A stretch of DNA of 64,000 nucleotides, taken from NCBI GenBank assembly GCA_018881555.1, contig JACAXG010000009.1, positions 12,051,326-12,115,325 of the forward strand, read 5' to 3'. Under the pieces are notes generated by a model. It was not told the DNA's origin and did not search any database. It worked only from the letters and a program-made list of their open reading frames with translations. Shown piece by piece: positions 62,561 through 64,000 of this stretch (the stretch's first letter is position 1; each line of letters begins with the position of its first letter). This stretch comes from Amblyornis subalaris. Its lineage: Eukaryota > Chordata > Aves > Passeriformes > Ptilonorhynchidae. Position numbers and translations under genes: made by a program.

Positions 62561-64000
62561 TCTAGTCCTGTGTCCAATTAATTTATTAGTATGGTTGAAA
62601 CAATCTTTCACTTTTAATGCAAAATTCATACCTGTATCTGACCACTGCTGAAAGGAAAAGGATGCATTTGTCAAGCAAGAGGCTTAGGTGAGGTTTTGCA
62701 AAAGGCTTGTAGATCTGTGGTGAATACGGAGAGGAACAAACTTTTGGATGCTTGGAGAGGTGAGGTCAAGGCAAGTGTCAGCTGAATGATAAATATGATT
62801 ATTGATATTGCATTTAGTTACCACAGGAAGAGGCATTTACTTTTGAAATAAAATTGGAGAGATACTTAACATTGGTGAACACAGTGCCTTTGAAAGACAC
62901 TACAATAGAAACTCTGACTTCCCCCCACCCCCAACAAATGCACAGAAAGTACCAGTCAACTACAGCAAAAAGGTAGCAGCCAGACCAACCCAGAAGTGTG
63001 CTGCCCACTGACCCTGGAACAAGTTCAAAGCCGTAAAACTTGCTCANTTCTCTGGCCTACCTAATCTCTGACTTGTTTATTTAAAAGGTGTTATTGAAGA
63101 TTACAGTAACGTTTTGTTGTTGTTGGGGGCTTCCCCCCCTCCCCCCCTCCTTTTTTTTTTTTTTTCTGGAAGCCAATTCCTGCACCCGTATGAAGCAAGC
63201 AACCCCATTTCTCACATAGCACTAAAATATTCAGAGAAAAACAATCTGTTGTTAACATCAACTTAGGCTACAGCTGAACACCCAAACATGAACACCACCT
63301 GCTTGTCTTTCATGTTAAGGGGACCATTTGTGTGCTTCCAGCTATACATTTTTAAGTGTCTCAGTGGATCAGTTCCACTGAAGTAGAAGATCNTAGAGAT
63401 CTGCCTTAAAGATCTTGATTCAAATATGGCTTTTCTACTTTCTGCTTTAATGTTAAACAGCAGCTCCTTGAGAAGCAAGAAAGTCCAAGCAGGGGTGATG
63501 TCTTCTAGATATTAAAAGTGAATATAGAAAAATATAAAAAAATACATAGTGAAGCAGAAGTTAAAAAAATTCTGATACATTCTTCATAATGAAAAAAGAA
63601 ATGTGATAGTTTAAGATACCTTATGAAAATGTTTTAAAAATTGGATGGAATACTTGCATTAAAATTACAACTTGATTTTTAATTCCATTCACACATTTTC
63701 ATTATTTAGACATTTCTAAGCCTTTACCTTAGAAATATTTTGTGGTCGTGTATTCTGAAACCACGCTTACCCGCTGCAGAGCTTGTGCTGATACCTTTTA
63801 ACTGGTAGGGATATCAACAGTAGTAGATGTGTGAGTGTGAGTGGATATNCTTTATACAATCAAAGTTTAAGGGAGTACAATTGTACAAAACTGCATTAGA
63901 GTTTTTCATTAGAAAGATAACCCTAACAAGACAAAAAAATATTTAGTGGTTAGATTCTGGAAAACAGATAAAATGTTCCCTTACATCCTATAAGGACCCT
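62561..64000. other. Unique noncoding DNA to window end
   Basis: No exon or transposon recognised. It contains a long pyrimidine tract at 63133-63165 and is AT-rich from about 63490 onwards. Confidence 0.6.
63133..63165 (+). repeat. Pyrimidine tract C7-T-C7-T-C2-T15
   Basis: Thirty-three consecutive pyrimidines, with two C7 runs followed by T15. The opposite strand carries two G7 runs and A15. Preceded by a short TTG repeat and G5. Low-complexity sequence, likely error-prone in sequencing. Confidence 0.9.

Noticed and set aside
1..64000. CRISPR arrays, operons, tRNA or rRNA genes
   Set aside because: No regularly spaced repeats, tRNA cloverleaf signature or rRNA landmarks were seen, and the composition and repeats are avian nuclear.

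Overview
This is a 64 kb stretch of vertebrate nuclear DNA, almost certainly from a bird and probably a neoavian such as a songbird. The assignment rests on its interspersed repeats. There are at least six fragments of CR1, the dominant avian LINE, and four solo LTRs of avian endogenous retroviruses, one of which belongs to a family I recognise as common in neoavian genomes. There is no bacterial or viral gene organisation. Open frames longer than about 110 codons are rare and fall in noise or antisense to repeats. I cannot identify one cellular protein-coding exon, tRNA, rRNA or known ncRNA, so the window reads as a gene desert or the inside of a very large intron.

Layout. 1-12454 is unique AT-rich noncoding DNA with a GATAAG motif cluster near 1.2-1.8 kb, a perfect small hairpin at 519-548 and simple repeats. 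12455-12800 is a solo LTR of ERV2/ERVK type on the minus strand with an exact 6-bp target duplication. 12801-24117 is unique DNA with a (CA)n microsatellite. 24118-25300 is a minus-strand CR1 whose endonuclease region is joined directly to the 3' UTR, so the reverse transcriptase is missing. 29588-30175 is a complete solo LTR on the plus strand. From 34.6 to 36.3 kb lie a CR1 3' tail, a second ERVK-type solo LTR and a minus-strand CR1 3' end. 39980-41965 holds two old CR1 fragments head to tail on the plus strand. 41966-58935 is unique DNA with a purine-rich block, a nested inverted repeat at 53739-53846 and a TA-rich block. 58936-59314 is a second copy of the LTR seen at 35.4 kb. 61665-62560 is a better-preserved minus-strand CR1 3' half, and the window ends in unique DNA.

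There is no set of genes working together here. The informative content is the repeat history (insertion, LTR-LTR recombination to solo LTRs, CR1 truncation and deletion) and a few unexplained structured or motif-dense segments. Single isolated N bases recur through the window, mostly one at a time, and look like masked ambiguous or heterozygous calls rather than gaps.
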